Part shown: in pieces, positions 40,289-48,625 of the stretch | Layout: each line of letters begins with the position of its first letter | Position numbering within the stretch: the stretch's first letter is position 1 | Assembly: GCA_031280825.1 (NCBI GenBank) | Contig: JAITGE010000014.1 | Span: forward strand, 1 to 64,000 | DNA: 64,000 bases | Direction: 5' to 3' | DNA from: Oscillospiraceae bacterium | GTDB taxonomy: Bacteria; Bacillota; Clostridia; Oscillospirales; Acutalibacteraceae | Position numbers and translations under genes: made by a program | Notes under the pieces: generated by a model | Told to the model about the DNA's origin: nothing | The model's database searches: none | The model's input: the letters and a program-made list of their open reading frames with translations, nothing else

Positions 40289-40652
40289 TTTTGTGGATAC
40301 GTATCTCAATATCAAAAAAATACGCGAGAGCAAGCGTGAATACAAGCGGAACATGGCGCGTGTGGACGCGCTGCCGAAGGATTACCGTTTTGTATTCAAA
40401 AAAATTCAAAGCCACATGTGGATGTTCTCATCCGGTGCGGGGGAGGATATGCTGCATATTCAGTATGACCTGATAGAACTGTTCGAGGATGGCGCGGCGC
40501 AGGGGAAATCCGCCCTGGAGGTCACGGGCGAAGACGTCGCCGCGTTTTGCGACGAGCTGTTAAAGAGCGCGCAAACCTACACGGCGAACTGGCGCGCGAG
40601 GCTAAACAAAGAAATTGAGGAAAAGCTTGGAAAGGGTGGCGGCGATGCCTGA
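40281..40652 (+). CDS. DUF1048 family protein
   Basis: The 123-residue helical protein (MSNFVDTYLNIKKIRESKRE, then LPKDYRFVFKKIQSHMW and DVAAFCDELLKSA) matches DUF1048, a family regularly encoded between PadR regulators and ABC exporters. No signal peptide or membrane segment is present. It overlaps padR by 8 bp and the ATPase gene by 8 bp. Function unknown; probably part of exporter control. Confidence 0.83.
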   Translation: MSNFVDTYLNIKKIRESKREYKRNMARVDALPKDYRFVFKKIQSHMWMFSSGAGEDMLHIQYDLIELFEDGAAQGKSALEVTGEDVAAFCDELLKSAQTYTANWRARLNKEIEEKLGKGGGDA

Positions 40653-41409
40653 TTTTGCGATACAAACAGAAAACCTGCGCAAATCCTTTAAAGAGAACGA
40701 AGTGCTGAAGGGGGTTGACCTTGCGGTGCTCCGCGGCGAGATTTTCGCGCTGCTCGGTTCCAACGGCGCGGGGAAAACCACGACGGTCAACATTCTTTCA
40801 ACCTTGCTTAAGCCGAATGGCGGCACGGCAAGCGTTTGCGGCTTTGACGTTGTGCGGCAGGCGGGCAGGGTGCGCGGAAGCATTAGCTTGACGGGGCAGT
40901 TTTCCGCCGTGGACGGCATGCTCACAGGGCGCGAGAATATCGTTTTGATCGCCAAGCTGCGCGGCGTGCCGCACCCAAAGAAGACCGCCGAGCGTTCGCT
41001 TGAACGTTTCGGGTTGACGCAGGCGGCAGACTGCCGCGCCGATACATACTCCGGGGGCATGGCGCGGCGGCTTGATATCGCCATGAGTCTTGTGGGGGAT
41101 CCCGCCGTTATTTTTCTGGATGAACCGACGACGGGGTTGGATCCGGAAGCGCGGCTTGCGGTTTGGGAAACCATCAAGGAGCTTGCCGGCGGCGGCGTGA
41201 CAATCCTGCTGACGACGCAGTATCTTGAGGAGGCGGAGCAGCTTGCGGATCGGATCGCAATCCTGCATGGCGGCAAAATCATCGCCAACGGGACGCTTGA
41301 GGAGCTGAAAAAGCTGTTCCCGCCCGCTAAAATTGAATATATCGAAAAACAGCCGACACTCGAGGAAGTTTTCCTTGCGATCATCGGCGGGGAGGGACAA
41401 CGGCAATGA
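40645..41409 (+). CDS. ABC transporter ATP-binding protein (DrrA type)
   Basis: The 254-residue ATPase has the P-loop GSNGAGKTTTVN, a Q-loop SLTGQFSAVDGMLTG, the signature YSGGMARRLDIAMSL and Walker B VIFLDEPTTGLDPEAR, followed by TTQYLEEAEQLADRIAIL. FSAVDxxLTGxEN is typical of daunorubicin-resistance (DrrA-like) exporters. It is coupled to the permease by a 4-bp overlap. Probable role: efflux of drugs or lipophilic compounds at the membrane under PadR control. Confidence 0.92.
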   Translation: MPDFAIQTENLRKSFKENEVLKGVDLAVLRGEIFALLGSNGAGKTTTVNILSTLLKPNGGTASVCGFDVVRQAGRVRGSISLTGQFSAVDGMLTGRENIVLIAKLRGVPHPKKTAERSLERFGLTQAADCRADTYSGGMARRLDIAMSLVGDPAVIFLDEPTTGLDPEARLAVWETIKELAGGGVTILLTTQYLEEAEQLADRIAILHGGKIIANGTLEELKKLFPPAKIEYIEKQPTLEEVFLAIIGGEGQRQ

Positions 41410-42158
41410 AACACACGTTTATTCTTTTCGGGCGGCAAATGCGGCATTTTCTGCGCAGCCCCGATACGATAATTACGGCGACGGTTATACCCGTCGGCAT
41501 GATGCTGCTGTTTGTCTACGTGTTCGGCGGCGCAATGAAAACGAGCATCGGCGCGGGAGTCAGCTACGTCAATTACCAGCTGCCGGGCATATTGCTGATG
41601 GCGATTTCAAGCGGCATATCGTATACCGCCGTGCGGCTCTTTACGGACATTCAGAAGGGGATGTTCGCGCGCCTTCGCTCCATGTCCATAGCGAAGGCGG
41701 CAATTTTGTGGTCGAACGTGCTGACAACGCTTGTTTCCGGCGCGATATCGGTCATTGTGATCGTTTTGGTCGCGTTGGTTATGGGCTTTCGCTCAAGCGC
41801 CGGGCTTTTGGCGTGGCTTGCCGCCGCCGGGCTGTTGCTGCTGTTCACGCTTGCGCTGTCTTGGCTGGCGATAATCCCCGGGCTGACCGCAAAAAGCGTG
41901 GAAGGCTCGTATACGTTTTCCTATCCGCTGATGTTTCTGCCGTTTTTAAGCTCCGCCTTCGTGCCGACGGCGACCATGCCCGCGGCGCTGCGCATGTTCG
42001 CGGAGCACCAGCCGGTGACTTCGATTGTGGAAGCGGTTCGCGGTCTTCTGAACGGTCAGCCGGCGGAGCGCGAAATTTGGATTGCGCTCGCGTGGTGCGT
42101 TGGGCTTGCGGTAACGGCTTACGCTTTGGCGAGGCGAATATACAAACGCTTTTCCTGA
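41406..42158 (+). CDS. ABC-2 type permease (DrrB type)
   Basis: The 250-residue protein has six predicted helices and the DrrB-like opening TFILFGRQMRHFLRSPDTII, then PVGMMLLFVYVFGGAM and VNYQLPGILLMAI. LMFLPFLSSAFVPTATMP and HQPVTSIVEAVRGLL (the ABC-2 C-terminal motif region) end the chain. It pairs with the ATPase just upstream. Confidence 0.9.
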   Translation: MKHTFILFGRQMRHFLRSPDTIITATVIPVGMMLLFVYVFGGAMKTSIGAGVSYVNYQLPGILLMAISSGISYTAVRLFTDIQKGMFARLRSMSIAKAAILWSNVLTTLVSGAISVIVIVLVALVMGFRSSAGLLAWLAAAGLLLLFTLALSWLAIIPGLTAKSVEGSYTFSYPLMFLPFLSSAFVPTATMPAALRMFAEHQPVTSIVEAVRGLLNGQPAEREIWIALAWCVGLAVTAYALARRIYKRFS

Positions 42159-42178
42159 GCGGATACCCGGTCATGCGT

Positions 42179-42331
42179 TTACCCGTTCAGTCCTGTTTTT
42201 TGAAGCGCCTGCTCCAAATCCGCAAGAATGTCCTCTGTGTCCTCCAGCCCTATGCTGAAACGGAAAAACCCGCCGTGAACGCTGCGGGTCGCAAAGCAAA
42301 AGGCTTCATCAATATTCTTAAGCTGCATCAT
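42179..42331 (-). pseudogene. Internally deleted Cys/Met-metabolism PLP enzyme (50-codon mini-ORF)
   Basis: A GGGAGGGG ribosome site and ATG precede a 50-codon frame. It begins MMQLKNIDEAFCFATRSVHGG and ends FRFSIGLEDTEDILADLEQALQ. The last part is the conserved C-terminus of cystathionine gamma-synthase/O-acetylhomoserine sulfhydrylase enzymes (RxSVGxEDxEDxxxDLxxAL). The whole catalytic core is missing, yet the reading frame is unbroken, so an in-frame deletion joined start and end. It lies beside the Rrf2 sulfur regulator and may have been an original member of that regulon, displaced by metY at 55.4 kb. Confidence 0.7.
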
Positions 42332-42415
42332 TTACCCCTCCCAAAAGTAGAATACGGCATTTTTGCGCCGTGTCAAGAGGATTTTTTCATGTACCCGCAA
42401 AGAATAAAGCAGCAC

Positions 42416-42444
42416 TTGATTTTTTTTGCCGTTGCGTGTATAAT
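42416..42444 (+). promoter_or_regulatory. Promoter of the Rrf2/CymR-like gene
   Basis: TTGATT (42416-42421), 17-bp spacer, TATAAT (42439-42444). Confidence 0.65.
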
Positions 42445-42448
42445 AATG

Positions 42449-42465
42449 CATACAGGTAAAGTATG
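42449..42465. promoter_or_regulatory. Putative sulfur-regulon operator, site 1
   Basis: CATAC-AGGTAAA-GTATG, a palindrome covering the probable transcription start; extended by G and C at the ends (GCATAC...GTATGC). The same CATAC-N7-GTATG layout recurs at 43062 and 51067, each just after a -10 box. Likely bound by the Rrf2 protein encoded here (autoregulation). Confidence 0.65.
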
Positions 42466-42481
42466 CTGAGGGGGAGATTGG

Positions 42482-42928
42482 ATGAATATCACATCAAAGG
42501 GCCGTTATGCTTTGGCGGCCATGATGCTCATGGCGCAAAACACACAGCGCAAGGGAGCCTTCACGGTTATTGAAATATCCGAGCGGCTCGGCGTTTCAAA
42601 AATATATCTGGAGCAGGTGTTCTCGCTTTTGCGCCGCGGCAAGCTTGTGAATTCCACCAAAGGCTCGCAGGGCGGATATACGCTTGCGCGGCCGGCGGAC
42701 CAGATATCGGCGGCGGATATTTTGACCGCTACGATTACAGGCTTTTTTGATGAACCGGAAAGCACGGTGAAGGACGCCCAGCCGGGGATTGACAGCGTGC
42801 TGACCGAAGCCTTATTCCGCCCGGCAAGCAAGACATTTTTTGATGCTTTGGATCGTGCGAAGCTTTCCGTGCTGGCGGAGGAAGCCCTGCGCCGCGATGG
42901 CGCGGACAGCTTCATGTGGTCTATTTAG
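42482..42928 (+). CDS. Rrf2 family regulator, CymR-like
   Basis: The 148-residue winged-helix regulator reads MNITSKGRYALAAMMLMAQN, ISERLGVSKIYLEQVFSLLRRG (recognition helix) and GSQGGYTLARPADQISAADIL. It has no cysteine, so it cannot hold the Fe-S cluster of IscR/NsrR and fits the CymR branch, which represses cysteine-synthesis and sulfur-uptake genes, in B. subtilis in complex with CysK. Its position before the sulfate transporter and the shared palindromes support that role. Confidence 0.85.
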   Translation: MNITSKGRYALAAMMLMAQNTQRKGAFTVIEISERLGVSKIYLEQVFSLLRRGKLVNSTKGSQGGYTLARPADQISAADILTATITGFFDEPESTVKDAQPGIDSVLTEALFRPASKTFFDALDRAKLSVLAEEALRRDGADSFMWSI

Positions 42929-42954
42929 GGTACGCCTTCCGGGATATCATTTTC

Positions 42955-42990
42955 AAAGCCGCCGCCATTTAACAAGAGGGCGGCGGCTTT
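42955..42990 (+). terminator. Terminator of the Rrf2 gene
   Basis: AAAGCCGCCGCC (42955-42966) pairs with GGCGGCGGCTTT (42979-42990); strong GC stem ending in TTT. Confidence 0.75.
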
Positions 42991-43018
42991 CGCGCGCAAA
43001 CGATTGCCTAATTTGCAG

Positions 43019-43047
43019 TTGCATTTTACACGCAATCAAAGTATAAT
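43019..43047 (+). promoter_or_regulatory. Promoter of the sulfate transporter operon
   Basis: TTGCAT (43019-43024), 17-bp spacer, TATAAT (43042-43047). Confidence 0.7.
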
Positions 43048-43061
43048 AGAACCATATTAAA

Positions 43062-43078
43062 CATACATGCTTTGTATG
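43062..43078. promoter_or_regulatory. Putative sulfur-regulon operator, site 2
   Basis: CATAC-ATGCTTT-GTATG, with outer A and T also symmetrical (ACATAC...GTATGT). It starts 14 bp after the -10 box, in the leader of sbp. Confidence 0.65.
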
Positions 43079-43101
43079 TGATTATTGGGAGGTAATTCGT
43101 T

Positions 43102-44148
43102 ATGCGTGTGAAATCCTTTTTTTCGAAAAAGACCGTCGCCCTCTCGCTTGCGCTCGCAAGCTTTGCCGGGCTTTTTTCCGGTTGTGTGGGGAGCGATTCC
43201 GACACCAAAGCGCCCGAGACCATCGCCATCACCAACGTTTCCTACGACCCCACCCGCGAGCTTTATGAGCAATACAACAAGCTTTTTGCGGCGTATTGGA
43301 AGAAAGAAAAAGGGCAGGACGTGACCGTTACACAATCCCACGGCGGGAGCGGCAAGCAGGCGCGGAGCGTTTTGGAGGGCAACGAGGCGGATGTGGTTAC
43401 GCTGGCGCTGGAGGGCGATATTGACGAGCTGCGCAAGGCGGGGCTGATTGAGGACGGCTGGGTGCAGGAGCTTGAGAAAAACAGTGCCCCCTATACGTCG
43501 ACCATCGTTTTCCTCGTGCGCAAGGGCAACCCAAAGGGCATAAAGGATTGGGATGATCTCGTGAAGCCCGGCGTTGAAGTCATCACCCCCGACCCCAAAA
43601 GCTCCGGCGGCGCGCGCTGGAACTTCCTTGCGGCGTGGGCATTCTTCGGCAAGCTGACGGGTGCGACGGAAGAAACGCAGAAGGAGCAAATCAAGGCGCT
43701 GTATTCCAACGTGACGGTGCTGGATTCCGGCGCGCGCGGCTCGACCACAACCTTTGTTGAAAACGGGCAGGGCGACGTGCTGCTGGCGTGGGAAAACGAA
43801 GCGTTCCTGTCGTTAAAGGAGCATCCGGGCGACTTTGAGATCATCACCCCCTCGCTGAGCATTTTGGCGCAGCCATCCGTTGCCGTGGTGGATGCGAACG
43901 CAAAAAAACATGGCACGGAGGAGGTTTCCAAAGCGTATCTCGCTTATTTATACTCCGAAGAGGCGCAGCGGCTTGCGGGTCAGAACTATTACCGCCCCTC
44001 CAACGCCGCGATTTTAAAAGAGTTCGACACAACCTTTGACCTGCAGATTGCGCTTGTCAGCATTGACGGCGACTTCGGCGGCTGGGAAGCGGCGACGGCG
44101 AAATTCTTCGCGGACGGAGCGATCTTTGACCAGATTTACAAGAAATAA
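43102..44148 (+). CDS. sbp: Sulfate/thiosulfate ABC transporter substrate-binding lipoprotein
   Basis: The 348-residue protein has a lipoprotein signal (LASFAGLFSGC) and the sulfate-binding protein pattern: NVSYDPTRELYEQYNKLFAAYW, TQSHGGSGKQARSVLEG (ligand loop), ADVVTLALEGDIDEL, DPKSSGGARWNFLAAWAF and WENEAFLSLKE. It captures sulfate outside the membrane for the CysTWA transporter encoded next. Sulfate import feeds the cysDN-apr operon at 51-59 kb. Confidence 0.94.
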   Translation: MRVKSFFSKKTVALSLALASFAGLFSGCVGSDSDTKAPETIAITNVSYDPTRELYEQYNKLFAAYWKKEKGQDVTVTQSHGGSGKQARSVLEGNEADVVTLALEGDIDELRKAGLIEDGWVQELEKNSAPYTSTIVFLVRKGNPKGIKDWDDLVKPGVEVITPDPKSSGGARWNFLAAWAFFGKLTGATEETQKEQIKALYSNVTVLDSGARGSTTTFVENGQGDVLLAWENEAFLSLKEHPGDFEIITPSLSILAQPSVAVVDANAKKHGTEEVSKAYLAYLYSEEAQRLAGQNYYRPSNAAILKEFDTTFDLQIALVSIDGDFGGWEAATAKFFADGAIFDQIYKK

Positions 44149-44167
44149 GGCGGAAGGGGGGGTGCGT

Positions 44168-45025
44168 GTGCTTGGGCTGCGAAAAGCGCCTTCGCGGCGG
44201 AAGGGCGTAATCCCCGGCTTTGGGCTTTGCATGGGCGTTACGCTTTCTATGCTTAGCCTGGTCGTGCTCATCCCCCTCGCTTCCGTTTTCCTGATTCTAA
44301 AAGATTTTTCGCTTCACGAATTTTGGAACGTAATCAGCGACAGGCAAACCGTAGCCACGTACAGGGTCAGCCTTGGCTGTGCGTTCACTGCGGCTGCCGT
44401 TAACGTTTTGTTCGGCGTGCTGCTGGCGTGGGTGCTCACGCGCTATAAATTCCCCGGGAAACGGATTCTTGACGGACTGATTGAGCTTCCGTTCGCTTTG
44501 CCCACGGCTGTGGCGGGCATCGCGCTCACCACGCTGTATTCCAACAAGGGATGGGTCGGTTCGCTGTTCGAGCGCATGGGCGTGAAGATCTCCTACACCA
44601 CTGTGGGCATCACAATCGCCATGATTTTCATCGGGATTCCCTTTGTTGTGCGCTCGATTCAGCCGGTGCTTGAAAAGCTTGACGCGCAATATGAAGAGGC
44701 GGCGGCGATTTTGGGCGCAAGCCGCGCCCGAACATTTTTTAAGGTGATTCTGCCGGAGATCCTGCCCGCCGCGCTAACGGGCTTCGGGCTTGCCTTTGCC
44801 CGCAGCATCGGGGAATATGGCAGCGTCGTGTTCATTGCCGGGAACATTCCGTATCGGACGCAGATCACGCCGCTGATCATTATGAACAAGCTGGAGCAGT
44901 TCAACTATCCCGCGGCGACAAGCATTGCTTTGGTGATGATTGTGTTCTCGTTTATCGTGCTGTTCGGCATCCATGTCCTGAGCGCAAGGGTCAACAAAAT
45001 CGCGGGGGGAGGCGCCGGCGGATGA
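44168..45025 (+). CDS. cysT: Sulfate ABC transporter permease CysT
   Basis: The roughly 285-residue permease has six helices and the CysT/MetI-type loop EEAAAILGASRARTFFKVILPEILP (EAAxxxGAxxxxxFxxVxLP), with PFALPTAVAGIALTTLYSNKGW as a typical CysT segment. GTG 44168 is preferred because GGAAGGGGGG ends 6 bp before it. It overlaps cysW by 4 bp. Confidence 0.93.
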   Translation: MLGLRKAPSRRKGVIPGFGLCMGVTLSMLSLVVLIPLASVFLILKDFSLHEFWNVISDRQTVATYRVSLGCAFTAAAVNVLFGVLLAWVLTRYKFPGKRILDGLIELPFALPTAVAGIALTTLYSNKGWVGSLFERMGVKISYTTVGITIAMIFIGIPFVVRSIQPVLEKLDAQYEEAAAILGASRARTFFKVILPEILPAALTGFGLAFARSIGEYGSVVFIAGNIPYRTQITPLIIMNKLEQFNYPAATSIALVMIVFSFIVLFGIHVLSARVNKIAGGGAGG

Positions 45026-45834
45026 AGGGAAAAATCACAAGGTGGGTTCTCGTCGGGCTGGGTGTGCTTTTCATCGCGCTCATGCTGCTTTTGCCGCTTG
45101 CCGCTGTTTTGGTCTACGCGCTGCGGCAGGGGTGGGCGACTTTTTTGAGCGCGGTCACGGATACATACGCAATCAAAGCGCTGCAGCTGACGCTTTTGGC
45201 GGCGGGCATCACGTTGGCAATCAACACGGTCTTCGGTTTGTTCGCGGCATGGGCGATCACAAAATTCCGTTTTCGCGGCAAGCAGGCGCTGACGACGCTG
45301 ATAGACATACCGTTTTCCATATCGCCGATTGTCGCGGGCTTGGTTTTTATCGTGGTGTTCGGGCGAATCGGCTGGGCGTATCCTCTGCTGGAGGCATGGA
45401 ACATAAAGATCGTGTTTGCCGTGCCGGGCATCGTGCTAGCGACGATATTTGTTACGTTCCCCTTTGTTTCGCGGGAGCTGATTCCGCTCATGCAGGCATC
45501 CGGCAGCGATGAAGAGACGGCGGCCGCCCTGATGGGCGCGCGCGGTCTGCGGATCTTCCGCCGCGTTACCCTGCCGCATATCAAATGGGGGCTTCTTTAC
45601 GGTGTGATTTTATGCACGGCGAGAGCCTTGGGCGAATTCGGCGCGGTTTCGGTGGTTTCGGGGCATTTGCGTGGCAAAACAAACACACTGCCCCTGCACG
45701 TCGAAATTCTTTACAGCGAATTCCGTTTGACGGCGGCTTTCTCTGTTGCTTCCGTGCTGGTGGTCATTGCGGTGCTTATTTTGATTTTGCGCAATATCGT
45801 GGAACACAAGCTCAAACGGGAGGAGCGCCTTTGA
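45022..45834 (+). CDS. cysW: Sulfate ABC transporter permease CysW
   Basis: The 270-residue membrane protein matches CysW: ALQLTLLAAGITLAINTVFG, IDIPFSISPIVAGLVFIVVFG, and the coupling loop EETAAALMGARGLRIFRRVTLPHI. GEFGAVSVVSGHLRGKTNTLPLHVEILYSEF is highly typical. It forms the membrane channel with CysT. The cysA start lies 2 bp past its stop. Confidence 0.95.
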   Translation: MKGKITRWVLVGLGVLFIALMLLLPLAAVLVYALRQGWATFLSAVTDTYAIKALQLTLLAAGITLAINTVFGLFAAWAITKFRFRGKQALTTLIDIPFSISPIVAGLVFIVVFGRIGWAYPLLEAWNIKIVFAVPGIVLATIFVTFPFVSRELIPLMQASGSDEETAAALMGARGLRIFRRVTLPHIKWGLLYGVILCTARALGEFGAVSVVSGHLRGKTNTLPLHVEILYSEFRLTAAFSVASVLVVIAVLILILRNIVEHKLKREERL

Positions 45835-45836
45835 GT

Positions 45837-46895
45837 ATGTATGTGGAATTGAAGGATATAGATAAGCGGTTCGGCAGCTTTCAGGCATCCGACGGCGTGA
45901 GCTTTGGCGTCGCCAAGGGCAAGCTGATCGGCTTGCTCGGTCCCTCGGGGAGCGGGAAAACAACCATCCTGCGTATGATCGCCGGGCTGGAAGCCCCTGA
46001 CGCGGGGGATATCCTCATTGGCGGCAAGCGCGTGAACGATATTTCCGCGGCAAAGCGCGGCGTTGGCTTCGTGTTCCAGAGCTATGCGCTGTTTCGCTAC
46101 ATGTCGGTGTTTGACAACATCGCGTTTGGGCTGACGGTGCAAAAAAAAGAAAGGGCATACATCAAGGAGCGTGTTGACGAGCTGATCCGGTTGACGGGGC
46201 TTTCCGGGCTTGAAGCACGCCGCCCGCATCAGCTTTCGGGCGGGCAGCGGCAGCGCGTGGCGTTTGCCCGCGCTTTGGCGCCGAACCCGCATTTGCTGCT
46301 GCTGGACGAGCCGTTTGCCGCCATTGACGCGAAGGTGCGCAAGGAGCTGCGGAGCTGGCTGCGTGAAACCATTGGCAAGGTCGGCATCACAAGCATTTTT
46401 GTGACCCACGACCAGGATGAGGCGGTGGAGGTCGCGGATGAAATCATCATAACCAACAAAGGGCGGGTTGAGCAAATCGGCACACCGACGGATATATATA
46501 AAAATCCAGCGACGCCGTTTGCGGCGGAATTCATCGGCGAATCTCTTATAATAGCCGACTATGGGAGGCTGCACGGGTTTGAAAAGCTGCCCGGTTTCGG
46601 CAGCGCCGTGCTGCGCCCCGAGTTCGTCCGGGTTGTGAAGCCGGAGCAGGAGCCGTACCCGCACGCCTCGCAGCGCGGCACGGTGGCGGAGGTTTTATTC
46701 AGGGGCAACTCCCTGGAGCTTTCGATTGACGTGAGCGGGATACGCCTGATTGCGTATCATTCGCTTGACGGCGACGTCTTTCAGCCCGGGGACGCAGTCA
46801 GCGTGCTGATCCACAGGCTGTTTCTGCTGGGCGCGCGGGAAGTGAAGAAGACGGAAAACGCCTCGCTGCAGAACAACACGGCATTTTTTATTTGA
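45837..46895 (+). CDS. cysA: Sulfate ABC transporter ATPase CysA
   Basis: The 352-residue ATPase has Walker A GPSGSGKTTILRMIAGLE, a Q loop FVFQSYALFRYMSVFDNIAFGL, signature HQLSGGQRQRVAFARAL, Walker B LLLLDEPFAAIDAKVR and FVTHDQDEAVEVADEI. A C-terminal TOBE-like domain follows from about 240. The order sbp-cysT-cysW-cysA is standard. TTG 45831 is an alternative start with better ribosome-site spacing. The 3' end overlaps the convergent ABC ATPase gene by 8 bp. Confidence 0.94.
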   Translation: MYVELKDIDKRFGSFQASDGVSFGVAKGKLIGLLGPSGSGKTTILRMIAGLEAPDAGDILIGGKRVNDISAAKRGVGFVFQSYALFRYMSVFDNIAFGLTVQKKERAYIKERVDELIRLTGLSGLEARRPHQLSGGQRQRVAFARALAPNPHLLLLDEPFAAIDAKVRKELRSWLRETIGKVGITSIFVTHDQDEAVEVADEIIITNKGRVEQIGTPTDIYKNPATPFAAEFIGESLIIADYGRLHGFEKLPGFGSAVLRPEFVRVVKPEQEPYPHASQRGTVAEVLFRGNSLELSIDVSGIRLIAYHSLDGDVFQPGDAVSVLIHRLFLLGAREVKKTENASLQNNTAFFI

Positions 46896-47637
46896 CCGGC
46901 AAAAACCGCAGTTGTGCGCCCTTTGTTACGCGCACGCCAAAGGCTTCCGCAATCACCCCCGATGACAGAACCTCATCGGGGGTCGCTGTTTGGAGCAGCC
47001 GACCTTCCTTCAGCACGGCGATATCGTCGGCTAGCGCAAGCGCCGCCGCAAGGTCATGCATGACGACGGCGACGCATTTGCCGCCGCCGCGCAGCTCTTT
47101 GAAAATATCATGCAGCGAAAGCTGCACGGCTATGTCCAAATTCGCGGAAGGCTCGTCAAACAGAAGGTGCCTTGCTTCCTGCGCCAGCGCCATGGCGAGA
47201 TATGCCTTTTGCCGTTCGCCGCCGGAAACGCGGGAAAGCATATCCGCCCGTTTGGGCAGGATTCCCGTTTTCTCCATCGCCAGCCGCGCGATCTCCCGGT
47301 CCTTTGCCGTATAAACGCGCGGGAAGCCCGTCCACGGGAACCGCCCGTGCAGCACCTGCGTTTCGATTGTCATCGCGGGGATCGGGCGGCTTTGCGGCAC
47401 ATAGGCGATTTGGCGGGCAAGCTTCACCGGCGTGATCTCGCAAAGCGCCTTGCCGTCCAAGAGCGCGCCGCCTTTTTTGGGCGTAATATGCCCGGCGCAC
47501 AGCTTTAAAAGGGTGCTTTTGCCGGAGCCGTTCGCCCCGATGACAGCGGTAATCCTTCCCTCCGGGAGCCGGAGGGAAATATCGCGTAAGACTGTTTTTT
47601 CGGCATAGCCCGCATAGACTCCGCAAAGCTCAAGCAT
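46888..47637 (-). CDS. Iron/tetrapyrrole-type (FecE/BtuD-like) ABC transporter ATPase
   Basis: The 249-residue ATPase has GANGSGKSTLLKLCAGHI (Walker A), YVPQSRPIPAMTIETQVLHGRFPW (typical of the FepC/BtuD group), SRVSGGERQKAYLAMALAQ (signature) and LLFDEPSANLDIAVQ (Walker B). It is the last gene of a leftward operon with a FecCD-type permease, a binding lipoprotein and a CbiK-like chelatase. Imported ligand: ferric chelate, heme or corrinoid; not decided by sequence. Confidence 0.87.
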   Translation of the reverse strand: MLELCGVYAGYAEKTVLRDISLRLPEGRITAVIGANGSGKSTLLKLCAGHITPKKGGALLDGKALCEITPVKLARQIAYVPQSRPIPAMTIETQVLHGRFPWTGFPRVYTAKDREIARLAMEKTGILPKRADMLSRVSGGERQKAYLAMALAQEARHLLFDEPSANLDIAVQLSLHDIFKELRGGGKCVAVVMHDLAAALALADDIAVLKEGRLLQTATPDEVLSSGVIAEAFGVRVTKGAQLRFLPVK

Positions 47638-48625
47638 GGCTCCGCCTCCTCTCACGCAAAATCAGCCACAGGAAAAACGGCGCGCCTAAGAAAGCAATGA
47701 GGATCCCTACCGGCAGCTCAAACGGAGCGAACAGGGTGCGGGCGGCTGTATCGCACAGAGCCAAAAACGATCCGCCCAACAGCAAAGCGCCCGCTATGTG
47801 CGTTCGCGTGTTTGCGCCGGGGAGGAGCAGGCGCGTGCAGTGCGGGACAATGAGCCCGACAAACCCGATCAGCCCCGAAAAGCTGACGGCGGCGCCGCTG
47901 AGCAGTGACGCCAACAGCAGAAAGAAGAAACGCCAGAAGACTGCGCGAAGCCCAAGCGCCCGCGCGGTTTCCTCCCCCAGACTGAGAATTTCAAGGTTCC
48001 CGGCAAATAAAAGCACAAGCAGAAGCCCGACCAGGATGAGAACGCCCGCAGGCGCAAGCCCCCCAAGCGTTGCGCCCGCCAAGCCGCCAATTTGGAAATC
48101 GCGCACACCAAGAATAATGGAGGGAAAGCACGTGGTCAGCGCTGAAATCCCGGCGGTCATGAGGCTGCTGACCGCTACGCCGGACAGCACCAGCGTGAGC
48201 CGTGAAGCACCGGAACGCTTTGCGATGCCAAACACCAGAAGCGCCGTCGCGGCCGCGCCCAAAAACGCTGCTCCCGGCAGCAAAAACATGGCACCCGCCC
48301 CAAAAATAACCATTGCGGCGGCGGCAAACAACCCTGCCCCCGCGTTGATGCCAAGCATACCGGCACTGGCAAGCGGGTTTGCCAGGATGGTCTGCGTCAC
48401 AAGCCCCGAGGCTGACAGCGCCATGCCTGCCAGCAATGCGGCGGCCAGGCGCGGCAAGCGCACGGACAGCACGATCTGACCGCTTGCGGACGCAGGGTTC
48501 GCAAGCCCTTTCAGGATTTCCGGCAGCGTGAGCGGAACCGCGCCCACAAGGAGCGACAGCAAAACGGAAAAGACAAGCGCGGCGGAAAGCGCGGCGAGAG
48601 CGGCAAACGCTTTATTCCTGCGCAT
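47630..48625 (-). CDS. FecCD/BtuC-type ABC transporter permease
   Basis: The 331-residue permease has about ten helices with the family signatures VLSVRLPRLAAALLAGMALSASG, QTILANPLASAGMLGINAGAG, LGLRAVFWRF and FSGLIGFVGLIVPHCTRLLLP (the coupling GLIVPHxxR motif). It overlaps both neighbours slightly. The ATG at 48625 gives the expected N-terminus; the longer frame reads through the binding-protein gene. Confidence 0.88.
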   Translation of the reverse strand: MRRNKAFAALAALSAALVFSVLLSLLVGAVPLTLPEILKGLANPASASGQIVLSVRLPRLAAALLAGMALSASGLVTQTILANPLASAGMLGINAGAGLFAAAAMVIFGAGAMFLLPGAAFLGAAATALLVFGIAKRSGASRLTLVLSGVAVSSLMTAGISALTTCFPSIILGVRDFQIGGLAGATLGGLAPAGVLILVGLLLVLLFAGNLEILSLGEETARALGLRAVFWRFFFLLLASLLSGAAVSFSGLIGFVGLIVPHCTRLLLPGANTRTHIAGALLLGGSFLALCDTAARTLFAPFELPVGILIAFLGAPFFLWLILRERRRSHA

